Program-made: the position numbers and the translations under genes | From: CAWCUZ01 sp963798795 | Lineage (GTDB): Bacteria > Acidobacteriota > Vicinamibacteria > Vicinamibacterales > SCN-69-37 | Assembly: GCA_963798795.1 (NCBI GenBank) | Contig: CAWCUZ010000002.1 | Location: 558,001 to 622,000, forward strand | DNA length: 64,000 nt | Direction of reading: 5' to 3' | Shown: positions 42,294 to 52,686 of the stretch, one piece after another | Position numbering within the stretch: the first letter of the stretch is position 1 | Layout of the letters: each line of letters begins with the position of its first letter | The notes under the pieces: generated by a model | Seen by the model: the letters and a program-made list of their open reading frames with translations, nothing else | What the model was told of the DNA's origin: nothing | Databases searched by the model: none

Positions 42294-43911
42294 TCAGCGC
42301 TTCCCGGCGGGCCGCCGGCCGTCCACCGCCAGCACTACGGGCGGTGCGGCCGCGGCCGCGGGCGGCGCCGGCGCGATGGCCGCCTCGGGCGCGTGGTTCT
42401 CCACGTCGACCGCCTGCGCGCCGCGGATGTGCTCGACGACGCGGGCGACCGCCGGTTCCATCGGCTTCAGGAAGACGCCCGGCAGCACGCCCATGACGAC
42501 GGCCATCGCGCAGACCGGCGCAATCACGAACCATTCGCGGACGCTGAGGTCGCGCAGCGACCGGTTCTTCTCGTTGCCGATCTCGCCGTAGTTGACGCGC
42601 TGGAACATCCAGAGCATATAGACCGCCGACAGGATCACGCCCGTCGCGGCGATCGTCGTGTAGAGCCGCGCGTGCTCGCCGAAGCCCGAGAACGAGCCGA
42701 GCAGGATGAGGAACTCGCCGACGAAGCCGTTCAGGCCGGGCAGCGCGATCGAGGCCAGCGTGATGAGCAGAAATGCCGCGACAAGCTTCGGGCATCACGC
42801 GCCTTGAGACCGCCGTATTCCGACGATGAGCCGCGTGTGCCGCCGGTCCGACAGCATGCCGACGATCAGGAACAGCCCGCCGGTCGACACGCCGTGCGCG
42901 AGCATCTGATAGAGCGCACCCTGCACGCCGATGACGTTGAGCGCGCAGATGCCGAGCACGACGAAGCCGAGGTGGCTGACCGACGAATAGGCGACGAGCT
43001 TCTTCATGTCGGGCTGGACCATGGCGACCAGCGCGCCGTAGACGATGCCGATGACGGCCAGCACCGCCAGGTACGGCGCGAACGTCAGGCCGCCTGCGGA
43101 AACAGGGGGAAGGCGAACCGCAGCAGGCCGTAGGTCCCCATCTTGAGCAGCACGCCGGCCAGGATGACCGACCCGGCCGTCGGCGCCTCGACGTGCGCGT
43201 CGGGGAGCCACGTGTGGAACGGGAACAGCGGCACCTTGATCGCGAACGCGACGGCGAACGCCAGGAACAACCAGGTCTGGAGCGCGGCCGGGATGTTGAG
43301 CGCGTACAGATCCTGCAGATCGAAGCTGGGGACGCCGACCACCGCCTGGTGGTAGTACGCGATCCAGATGATCGCCACCAGCATCAGGACGCTGCCCGCC
43401 ATCGTGTACAGAATGAACTTGATGGCCGCGTAGACGCGCCGCTCGTAGCCCCAGATCCCGATGAGGAAGTACATCGGAACGAGCATCGCGTCCCAGAACA
43501 GATAGAAGAGGAACAGATCGAGCGAAACGAAGACGCCGATCATCGCGGCTTCGAGAGCGAGCATGAAGAAGCTGAACTCGCGGACGCGATCGTCGACCGA
43601 GTCCCAGGAGCACAGGAGCGCAATGGGCGTCAGAAACGTGGTGAGCACCACGAGCAGCAGGCTGATGCCGTCGACGCCGACGTGGTACGAGATGCCGAAG
43701 TCGGGCAGCCAGCGGTAGCGCTCGACGAACTGGTAGTCGGCCGACGCGGAGTCGAACCCCGCCCAGAGCAGCAGGCTCGCGGCAAAGACCGCGAGCGAGA
43801 CGCCCAGGGCGACCTGGCGCGTCAGGCGCTCGCGTCCGCGGCCGGTGAACAGCATGAGCACCGCGCCGACGAGGGGCAGCGCCACGAGCAGGGAGACGAG
43901 CGGGATCGAGG

Positions 43912-43915
<4 letters not shown>
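42294..43915 (-). CDS. nuoM: NADH-quinone oxidoreductase subunit M (several frameshifts)
   Basis: Second antiporter-like subunit of complex I, about 540 residues after repair. Identified by VPMYFLIGIWGYERRVYAAI, KVPLFPFHTWLPDAHVEAPT and VAYSSVSHLGFVVLGI, with the C-terminal YMLWMFQRVNYGE. Breaks occur near 43089, 42833 and 42795. The C-terminus has an Ala/Pro-rich tail. The ATG at 43915 overlaps nuoL by four bases. Confidence 0.92.
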
Positions 43916-45896
<1,981 letters not shown>

Positions 45897-45900
<4 letters not shown>

Positions 45901-46211
45901 CACTTCAGCGACGTGAAACTGTCGGGGTTGAGCGAGTCCTTATGCCGGAAGAGCGCAATCACGATCGCCAGGCCGACGGCCGCCTCGGCCGCCGCGACGG
46001 TCATGACGAAGAACACGATGATCTGCCCGTCGATCGATCCGAGGTAGCGATCGACCGCCACGAACGTCAGGTTCACGGCGTTGAGCATCACTTCGACGGA
46101 CAGCAGGATGGTGATCAGGTTGCGCCGCAGGAACACGCCCGCCGTGCCGATGGCGAACAGCACCGCCGAGAGCGCGAGGTAGGAGTTCAGCGTCGGCTCG
46201 AAGACGCTCAC
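45897..46211 (-). CDS. nuoK: NADH-quinone oxidoreductase subunit K
   Basis: 104 residues with three membrane spans. The conserved Glu sits in RRNLITILLSVEVMLNAVNL, and a second one in AAAEAAVGLAIVIAL. The start overlaps nuoJ by four bases. Part of the proton-translocating membrane arm. Confidence 0.95.
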
Positions 46212-46729
46212 GGGCGCTCCTTCCGGGCCAGCACGATGGCCCCGACCATCGCCACCAGGATCAGCACCGACGTGGCTTCGAACGCGAACGCGTACTCGCG
46301 GAACAGCCGGACGCCGATGTCGTGCACGAGCGCGTGGTGCGGCGGCACGGCGCCGGGACTGATCGGCGTCGGCCGGAGCCGGGCGATCGCCCAGGCCAGC
46401 TCGGCGACCAGGACGACCGAGAGCAGCGCGCCGAAGCGCCGGCCGGCGCTGCCACCGAGCGTCCGCACTGCCGGGCCGACGGCCGACGACTCGGTCCCCA
46501 CGTTGAGCAGCATCACGACGAACAGGAACAGCACCATGATGGCGCCGGCGTAGATGATGATCTGGATGGCCGCGACGAACGGCGCGTCGAGCAGGACGTA
46601 CAGCCCCGACAACGCGGCGAACGACACGATGAGCAGCAGGACGCTGTACATCGGCTTGCGCTGCCCCACGACGAGCAGCGATGAGACGACCATCACGGCG
46701 GCGAAGACCCAGAAGAAGAGCGCGTCCAT
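46208..46729 (-). CDS. nuoJ: NADH-quinone oxidoreductase subunit J
   Basis: 173 residues, five membrane spans. Typical parts are VVGQRKPMYSVLLLIVSFAA and QIIIYAGAIMVLFLFVVMLL. The short hydrophilic stretch with PTPISPGAVPPHHALV separates the last span. It lies between nuoH and nuoK, with a four-base gap to nuoH. Confidence 0.94.
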   Translation of the reverse strand: MDALFFWVFAAVMVVSSLLVVGQRKPMYSVLLLIVSFAALSGLYVLLDAPFVAAIQIIIYAGAIMVLFLFVVMLLNVGTESSAVGPAVRTLGGSAGRRFGALLSVVLVAELAWAIARLRPTPISPGAVPPHHALVHDIGVRLFREYAFAFEATSVLILVAMVGAIVLARKERP

Positions 46730-46733
46730 CCGC

Positions 46734-47768
46734 CTACCAGCCCATGTAGACGACGACCAGGGCCGTCGCCAGCAGGTTGACGACCGCCGCGGGCAGCAGC
46801 CACTTCCAGCCGAATTCCATGAGCTGGTCGTAGCGGTAGCGCGGCAGCGTCCAGCGCATCCAGATGTAGAAGAACAGCAGCGCGAAGACCTTGAGGAGGA
46901 ACCAGATCCACCCGAGCGACTCGGGCAGGAACGGCCCGTGCCAGCCGCCGAGGAACAGGTCCGTGGCGACGGCCGACACCGTGACCATGTTGACGTACTC
47001 GGCCAGGAAGAACAGCGCGAAGCTCATCGAGCTGTACTCGGTGTGATAGCCGGCGACCAGCTCCTGCTCCGCTTCCGGGAAGTCGAACGGCGCCCGGTTG
47101 GTCTCCGCCACGCCGGCCGTCATGTAGATGAAGAAGCCGAGCGGCTGCACGAAGACGTACCACTTGGGGATGAGGTGCAGCCAGTAGCCGGCCTGCTGGT
47201 CGACGATGTGGTGCAGCGACAGCGAGCCGGCCAGCATGATGACCGCCGCGAACGAGAGGCCGTAGGACAGCTCGTAGCTGATCATCTGCGCCGCCGAGCG
47301 CAGCCCGCCCAGCAGCGAGTACTTGCTGTTCGAGCTCCACCCGGCCAGCACGATGCCGTACACGCCCATCGACGTAATGGCGAAGATCACCAGCAGGCCG
47401 ATGTTCACGTCGGCGGCGGCGAGGTGGATCGGGCGGTCGAGCAGGCCGAAGAAGGTCGTGTCGGCGCCGAACGGCACGACCGAGAAGGCCGCAAAGGCCG
47501 CCGTCGCCGAGAGGATCGGCGCCAGGTAGAAGAGCGCCGTGTCGGCGGCCCGGGGCCGCAGTTCCTCCTTGAAGACGAGCTTGATGATATCGGCGAGCGG
47601 CTGGAGCACGCCCCAGGGACCGACCAGGTACGGCCCGTAGCGCTGCTGCACAAACGCCGCGACTTTGCGCTCCATCAACACCAGCACCGCCGCCGCGTTG
47701 AGCAGCATGAAGAACGTGAAGCCGATGACGGCGAGCCGGGCGATGAGTTCGACCGTGATCGGGGACAT
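46734..47768 (-). CDS. nuoH: NADH-quinone oxidoreductase subunit H
   Basis: 344 residues, eight membrane spans; forms part of the quinone-binding site. Family motifs: ERKVAAFVQQRYGPYLVGPWG, LRSAAQMISYELSYGL and ETNRAPFDFPEAEQELVAGY, with the end GWKWLLPAAVVNLL. It starts only four bases after nuoF ends. In typical operons nuoG lies between nuoF and nuoH; it is absent here. Confidence 0.96.
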   Translation of the reverse strand: MSPITVELIARLAVIGFTFFMLLNAAAVLVLMERKVAAFVQQRYGPYLVGPWGVLQPLADIIKLVFKEELRPRAADTALFYLAPILSATAAFAAFSVVPFGADTTFFGLLDRPIHLAAADVNIGLLVIFAITSMGVYGIVLAGWSSNSKYSLLGGLRSAAQMISYELSYGLSFAAVIMLAGSLSLHHIVDQQAGYWLHLIPKWYVFVQPLGFFIYMTAGVAETNRAPFDFPEAEQELVAGYHTEYSSMSFALFFLAEYVNMVTVSAVATDLFLGGWHGPFLPESLGWIWFLLKVFALLFFYIWMRWTLPRYRYDQLMEFGWKWLLPAAVVNLLATALVVVYMGW

Positions 47769-47771
47769 GGT

Positions 47772-49079
47772 CTAGTGGGCTGCCAGCGCCGCGCCGGACG
47801 CCCGCCACGGGGCGGGTACTGTACACCGGCCTTCGCGGATGTGCGCTTCGTATTCGGCGCGGAACGTCTTGACGGTCGAGAGCACCGGCGTGGCCGCCGC
47901 ATCGCCGAACGCGCACAGCGTCTTGCCGAGAATGTTGTTCGCCACCGACAGCAGCGTGTCGAGGTCGGCCATCTGGCCGTCGCCGCGCTCGATCTTCTGC
48001 AGCATCCGGTGGAGCCAGTCGCCGCCCTCGCGGCACGGCGTGCACTTGCCGCACGACTCGTGCGCGTAGAAGTGCAGCAGGTTCTCCGCCGCCCACACCA
48101 TGCACGTCGTCTCGTCCATGACGATGATGCCCGCCGAGCCGAGGAGCGACCCGGCGTGCGCGATGCCGTCGAAGCTGGCCGGCACGTCGATCTGGTCCGG
48201 CAGGAGGATGGGCACCGACGACCCGCCCGGAATCACGGCCTTGAGCGCGTGGCCACCGCGGATGCCGCCCGCGAATGCCGGATCGTAGACCAGGTCGCGC
48301 AGCGAGACGTCCATCGACGCCTCGTAGACGCCCGGCTTCTGCACGTGGCCGCTGACGCAGTACAGCTTCGGTCCGCCGTTCTTCTCCGGACCGAGGCTCG
48401 CGAACCACTCGGCGCCGCGCTCGATGATGAGCGGGACGTTGCAGAGCGTCTCGACGTTGTTGACCGCGGTGGGGCATCCGTACAGGCCCGACACGGCCGG
48501 AAACGGCGGCTTGAGCCGCGGCTGCGCCCGCTTGCCTTCCAGCGACTCGATGAGCGCGGTTTCCTCCCCCGCTTCGTAGGCGCCGGCGCCGCGGTGGATG
48601 TAGATCTCGCAGTCGAAGCCGGACCCGAACATGTTCCGGCCGACGAACCCGGCGTCGCGCGCGCGCGCCAGCTCCGCCTCGAGCACTTCCTGCACGTGAT
48701 AGAACTCGCCGCGGATGTAGATGTAGGCGATCTTCGCGCCGATCGCGTAGCAGCCGATCAGGCAGCCCTCGAACAGCAGGTGCGGGTTGCGCTCCATGAG
48801 CACGTGATCCTTGAACGTCCCCGGCTCGCTCTCGTCCGCGTTGCAGCAGATGTACTTCGGGTTGGGCGACGTCTTGTCGACGAACTGCCACTTCAGGCCG
48901 GTCGGGAAGCCGGCGCCGCCCCGGCCGCGCAGCCCCGACTGCTTCACCGCGTCGACGACGGCCTCGGGCGTCATGCCGAGCGCCTTCTTGAGCGCCTGGT
49001 ACCCGCCCTGCTTGAGGTAGAAGTCGAGCGTGTGGGCGTTCGGCTCGCGGATGTGGCGCGTGAGCAGCGGCTCCATCAC
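47772..49079 (-). CDS. nuoF: NADH-quinone oxidoreductase subunit F
   Basis: The NADH-, FMN- and [4Fe-4S]-binding subunit, 435 residues. RGRGGAGFPTGLKWQF binds FMN/NADH, GAGAYEAGEETALIESLEG is the FMN loop, and ESCGKCTPCREGG provides three of the cluster N3 cysteines, with the fourth in GKTLCAFGD. It overlaps nuoE by four bases. The C-terminus extends to a short Ala-rich tail. Confidence 0.96.
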   Translation of the reverse strand: MMEPLLTRHIREPNAHTLDFYLKQGGYQALKKALGMTPEAVVDAVKQSGLRGRGGAGFPTGLKWQFVDKTSPNPKYICCNADESEPGTFKDHVLMERNPHLLFEGCLIGCYAIGAKIAYIYIRGEFYHVQEVLEAELARARDAGFVGRNMFGSGFDCEIYIHRGAGAYEAGEETALIESLEGKRAQPRLKPPFPAVSGLYGCPTAVNNVETLCNVPLIIERGAEWFASLGPEKNGGPKLYCVSGHVQKPGVYEASMDVSLRDLVYDPAFAGGIRGGHALKAVIPGGSSVPILLPDQIDVPASFDGIAHAGSLLGSAGIIVMDETTCMVWAAENLLHFYAHESCGKCTPCREGGDWLHRMLQKIERGDGQMADLDTLLSVANNILGKTLCAFGDAAATPVLSTVKTFRAEYEAHIREGRCTVPAPWRASGAALAAH

Positions 49080-49675
49080 TTCTCCACCTTCAAATGGCAG
49101 CCGGTCAGCGCGGCGGGCCCCCGGGCGCGCAGGTCATCGACGAGCGCGCGCGCGTCCTCGGGCCGCTGGCATTCCTGCCAGCAGTCGTTCACGCCGACGA
49201 CCGGCGCGCGGTCGCACGCGCCAAGGCACTCCACCTCGAGCAGCGTGAACTCGCCGGCGGCGTCGGTCTGGCCCGGCCCGATGCCGAGCGTGTTCGCCAG
49301 CTCCTGCGTAACGCGCTCGGCCCCCATCAGGGCGCACGAGAGCGTGCGGCACACCTGGAGCACGTACGTGCCGACGGGCCGCGTGTAGAACATCGTGTAG
49401 AACGACACGACGTCCTCGACCTCGGCGGGGGTGCAGTGGACGGCGTCGGCGACGCGCCGCATGGCCGCGCGCGTGAGATACCCCTGCTGCCCCTGCGCCA
49501 GGTACAGCGCCGCCAGAATCGCCGACGGCCGACGGGCGGGCGGATACTGCGCGCAGATCTGCTCGAGCCGCGCGCGGTTCTCCTCGGTGAACGCGAACGG
49601 CGGGCCTTCCTCGGGCAGCGCCCGGGCCGACCGGTGCCGGCCCCGGCCGTAGTCCATCGTTGGATGAAACGTCAT
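49076..49675 (-). CDS. nuoE: NADH-quinone oxidoreductase subunit E
   Basis: The [2Fe-2S] (N1a) subunit, 199 residues. The thioredoxin-like domain has CRTLSC (two ligands) and CLGAC (two ligands), in VLQVCRTLSCALMGAE and EVECLGACDRAPV. The N-terminal about 30 residues are an extra charged segment. It starts after nuoD by six bases. Confidence 0.95.
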   Translation of the reverse strand: MTFHPTMDYGRGRHRSARALPEEGPPFAFTEENRARLEQICAQYPPARRPSAILAALYLAQGQQGYLTRAAMRRVADAVHCTPAEVEDVVSFYTMFYTRPVGTYVLQVCRTLSCALMGAERVTQELANTLGIGPGQTDAAGEFTLLEVECLGACDRAPVVGVNDCWQECQRPEDARALVDDLRARGPAALTGCHLKVEK

Positions 49676-49681
49676 AGTGGG

Positions 49682-50863
49682 CTACCGATCGACGTCTCCC
49701 ATCACCACGTCCGTCGAGCCGATGACGGCGATGACGTCGGCGATGAGGCCGCCGACGACGAGCTTGGGGAGCGCCTGGCACGCGATGAACGACGGCGCGC
49801 GCGACTTGACGCGGACCGGCCGGTTCGCGCCGTCCGACACGACATAGAATCCCTGCTCGCCGCGCGGGCCTTCCACCGGGACGTAGGCCTCGCCCCTCGG
49901 CACGTTGAAGCCCTGCGAGTAGAGCAGGAAGTGCTGGATGAGCGCTTCCATCTCCGTGTACACGCGGTCCTTGGGAGGCGGCACGATGCGGTAGTCGCCG
50001 CAGTCGTACGGCCCCGTCGGCGAAATGCGCGCGATCGCCTGGCGGCAGATGGCCACGCTCTGGCGCATCTCCGCGAGCCGGACGAGGTAGCGCGCGTACA
50101 CGTCGCCATCCGGCTGCGTCGGCACCGAAAAATCGAACGTCTCGTAGTGCAGGTACGGAAACGCCTTGCGGACGTCGTAGCCGATGCCGGCGGCCCGGCC
50201 CAGCGGCCCGACCAGTCCCATCGCCATCGTCTCGTCGCGCGAGATCGTGCCGACGCCCTTCGTCCGCTTGAGCCAGATCTGATTCCTGGTCAGCAGCCCG
50301 TCGTACTCGTCGATCTTCGCGGGAAACGCGTTCAGGAACGCGTTGACGGCCTCGTGGAACCCGCGCGGCAGGTCCTCGCGCAGCCCGCCAATCCGCAGGT
50401 AGCTCGGAAACATGCGGAAGCCCGCGAGCAGCTCGTTGATGTTGAGCAGCTGCTCGCGCTCGCGGAAACAGTAGAGCATCACCGAGACGGCGCCGACCTC
50501 CATGCCGTGCGTGCCGAGCCACACCAGGTGGCTGTTGATGCGCTGCAGCTCCGCGATGAGCACGCGGATCCAGGTGACGCGCTCGGGCACCTCGATGCCC
50601 AGCAGCTTCTCCACCGCCAGACAGAACGCCAGGCTGTTCGACTGCGCGCCCAGGTAGTCCATCCGCTCGACGAGCGGAATCACCTGCTGCCACTTCTTCT
50701 GCTCGGCGGTCTTCTCGATGCCGGTGTGCAGGAAGCCGATCGTCGGCTCGGCCGAGACGATCGTCTCCCCGTCGAGCTCGAGCACGAGGCGCAGCACGCC
50801 GTGCGTGCTGGGGTGCTGCGGCCCCATGTTGACCGTCATCGTTTCGGTGCGCAGCTCAGGCAT
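49682..50863 (-). CDS. nuoD: NADH-quinone oxidoreductase subunit D
   Basis: The 49-kDa subunit that helps form the quinone site near cluster N2, 393 residues. Conserved parts: NMGPQHPSTHGVLRLVLELD, GFLHTGIEKTAE and the end GSTDVVMGDVDR. The ATG at 50863 lies two bases from the nuoC stop. NuoC and NuoD are separate genes, unlike in E. coli. Confidence 0.96.
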   Translation of the reverse strand: MPELRTETMTVNMGPQHPSTHGVLRLVLELDGETIVSAEPTIGFLHTGIEKTAEQKKWQQVIPLVERMDYLGAQSNSLAFCLAVEKLLGIEVPERVTWIRVLIAELQRINSHLVWLGTHGMEVGAVSVMLYCFREREQLLNINELLAGFRMFPSYLRIGGLREDLPRGFHEAVNAFLNAFPAKIDEYDGLLTRNQIWLKRTKGVGTISRDETMAMGLVGPLGRAAGIGYDVRKAFPYLHYETFDFSVPTQPDGDVYARYLVRLAEMRQSVAICRQAIARISPTGPYDCGDYRIVPPPKDRVYTEMEALIQHFLLYSQGFNVPRGEAYVPVEGPRGEQGFYVVSDGANRPVRVKSRAPSFIACQALPKLVVGGLIADVIAVIGSTDVVMGDVDR

Positions 50864-50865
50864 GA

Positions 50866-51612
50866 TCAGCGCTCGTCGGGCTCCGAGCCGGTCTCGCGGT
50901 CGTCCGGCACGCCGCCCTCCGGCCGGGCCGCCGTCGTGGTATCGCGGCTCGTCGGCGGCGGCTCCTCGCCCGCGCGGCGCAGCCGGTCGAAGGGCCCGGC
51001 CTGTGCCTGGTTCCGGGCGTGGTCGCGGGTGGCCTGGATGTTGGCGGCGAACTGCTCGGGCGTCATCTGGAGGGGCGAGCCGGACGCCACGGTCTTCCGG
51101 ATCTGCACCGGGTAGTCCTTCCGGAGCGGATGGCCTTCCCAGTCGTCGGTCATCAGGATGCGCCGCAGGTCGGGGTGGCCGTCGAAGACGATGCCGAACA
51201 GATCGAAGACTTCGCGCTCGGGCCATGCCGCCGTCGGCCAGACGGACGTGACGCTGGCGATGCGGGCGTCAGCGCCGGGGAGCTGCGCTTTCAGCCGGAG
51301 CCGGCGTGCCGGCGCGGCGGCCGCGCCTCCGACGACGAACGCCTCACCCAGGCAGGCGAGGTGATAAACCGCTTCGAAACGCGGCTCGGCCGGCAGCAGA
51401 TCGACGGCCGTTACGTCGGCCAGGAACGCGAACTGCAGGGCGGGGTCGTCGCGCAGCAGCCGGCAGACCTCGACGAGGTGCTCCCGATCGACGAGCACCG
51501 TCGGCATGTCGACCGACGGCACCGGCTGGCAGGCCGCGTCGGGCACGCCGGCGCGCAGCCGTTCGACGATCGGCGCCGGATCCAGGATGGCGACGGCGTC
51601 GGCGACGGTCAC
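50866..51612 (-). CDS. nuoC: NADH-quinone oxidoreductase subunit C
   Basis: The 30-kDa subunit, 248 residues. The core VWPTAAWPEREVFDLFGIVFDGHPDLRRIL carries the family signature (split here into shorter motifs AAWPEREVFDLFG and HPDLRRILMTDDWEG). The last about 60 residues are an unusual hydrophilic tail (Gln/Arg/Glu-rich, ending DRETGSEPDER). The GTG at 51612 overlaps the nuoB stop (GTGA). Confidence 0.94.
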   Translation of the reverse strand: MTVADAVAILDPAPIVERLRAGVPDAACQPVPSVDMPTVLVDREHLVEVCRLLRDDPALQFAFLADVTAVDLLPAEPRFEAVYHLACLGEAFVVGGAAAAPARRLRLKAQLPGADARIASVTSVWPTAAWPEREVFDLFGIVFDGHPDLRRILMTDDWEGHPLRKDYPVQIRKTVASGSPLQMTPEQFAANIQATRDHARNQAQAGPFDRLRRAGEEPPPTSRDTTTAARPEGGVPDDRETGSEPDER

Positions 51613-52073
51613 GCGCTCATCCGCTGATGATCGATCTTGCGCTGAAGCTGCACGATCCCGTAGATGAGCGACTCGGGGCGCGGAGGACAGCCGGGAACGA
51701 AGACGTCGATGGGCACGACCTGGTCGACGCCCTGCACGATCGCATAGTTGTCGAACACGCCGCCGCAACTGGCGCAGGCGCCCATCGAGATGACCCACTT
51801 GGGCTCGGGCATCTGGTCGTAGATGCGGCGCAGCACGGGCGCCATCTTGCGCGACAGCCGGCCGGCCACGATCATCAGGTCCGACTGGCGCGGCGACCCG
51901 CGGAACACCTCGGCGCCGAAGCGCGCGATGTCGTACCGGCCGCAGCTCATGGCCATCATCTCGATGGCGCAGCACGCCAGGCCGAACGTCACGGGCCAGA
52001 TGGCCGAGCGGCGCGCCCATTGCACCATCTTCTCGACGGTCGTCGTCAGGACGGGAATCTGGACTTCAGGCAT
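51609..52073 (-). CDS. nuoB: NADH-quinone oxidoreductase subunit B
   Basis: The PSST subunit that holds the terminal cluster N2, 154 residues. All four cysteine ligands are present: the tandem pair in FGLACCAIEMM, GACASCGG and VPGCPPRPE. The ATG at 52073 follows the nuoA-nuoB spacer with the CAATCGCT repeats. It is the site of quinone reduction. Confidence 0.96.
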   Translation of the reverse strand: MPEVQIPVLTTTVEKMVQWARRSAIWPVTFGLACCAIEMMAMSCGRYDIARFGAEVFRGSPRQSDLMIVAGRLSRKMAPVLRRIYDQMPEPKWVISMGACASCGGVFDNYAIVQGVDQVVPIDVFVPGCPPRPESLIYGIVQLQRKIDHQRMSA

Positions 52074-52080
52074 GGACGTT

Positions 52081-52110
52081 CAATCGCTCAATCGCTCAAT
52101 CGCTCAATCT
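52081..52110. repeat. CAATCGCT octamer array between nuoA and nuoB
   Basis: Three exact CAATCGCT units plus partial flanking copies. The rest of the 83-base gap up to nuoA is AT-richer (CGAAATCAATCCACAATCC) than its surroundings. No gene is visible. It is the only sizeable gap in the otherwise tightly packed nuo operon. Confidence 0.7.
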
Positions 52111-52156
52111 CGAAATCAATCCACAATCCCCGAATCGCCCGATCGGCAATGCGGGA

Positions 52157-52528
52157 TCAATTGCGCCCCCGCTCGGCGCCCCAGTCGAACGCGCCCTTGC
52201 GCCAGATGTAGATGTAGCCGGTGAGGAGCAGGGCGAAGAACGTGACGATCTGCCAGAAGCCGGTCTTGCCGAGGGCGCGGAACGCAATCGCCCAGGGGTA
52301 CAGGAACGCCACCTCGATGTCGAAGAGCAGAAAGATCATCGCCACGAGGTAGAACTTCACGGACTGGCGCTCGCGGGCGCTGCCGACCGGCGGCATCCCG
52401 CATTCGTAGGGCGCCAGCTTTTCGGGCGTGGGTTTGCGCGGCCCCACCAACTGGGACAGGAGCATGGAGCCGCCGGCGAATCCCAGGCCCAGACCGATCA
52501 TGATGAGGATGGGGATGTAGTTCGCCAT
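52157..52528 (-). CDS. nuoA: NADH-quinone oxidoreductase subunit A
   Basis: 123 residues, three membrane spans. Family core: YECGMPPVGSARERQSVKFY and FDIEVAFLYPWAIAFR. The ATG at 52528 (MANYIPILIMIGLGLG) is preferred because the hydrophobic helix starts here; an in-frame GTG at 52549 is possible. First gene of the nuo operon. Confidence 0.94.
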   Translation of the reverse strand: MANYIPILIMIGLGLGFAGGSMLLSQLVGPRKPTPEKLAPYECGMPPVGSARERQSVKFYLVAMIFLLFDIEVAFLYPWAIAFRALGKTGFWQIVTFFALLLTGYIYIWRKGAFDWGAERGRN

Positions 52529-52602
52529 GCCCTGAAGGCTCCCGGCCACCGTCGCGGGCCGCAGCGATCGGCGTGGAGCTTGTGCTCCAGCGGATCAAGC
52601 AA

Positions 52603-52631
52603 ACTCTATCGGACGCTCGGGACGCAGTCAA
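52603..52631 (-). promoter_or_regulatory. sigma-70-type promoter of the nuo operon
   Basis: On the minus strand TTGACT (52626-52631) and TAGAGT (52603-52608) are separated by exactly 17 bases. The predicted start near 52596 leaves a leader of about 68 bases containing the hairpin TGGAGC-ACAA-GCTCCA. This is the best consensus promoter in the window. Confidence 0.65.
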
Positions 52632-52674
52632 ACATCGGCGCCGCGTTTCGTGGCGGTCACAGCGCCGGTCGACG

Positions 52675-52680
52675 TAGACT
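52675..52680 (+). promoter_or_regulatory. -10 box of a probable leaderless promoter for the GT4 gene
   Basis: TAGACT is followed by CTCGCC and then the GTG start at 52687; six-base spacing as at four other starts. No Shine-Dalgarno sequence is present. It lies within 50 bases of the divergent nuo promoter. Confidence 0.5.
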
Positions 52681-52686
52681 CTCGCC

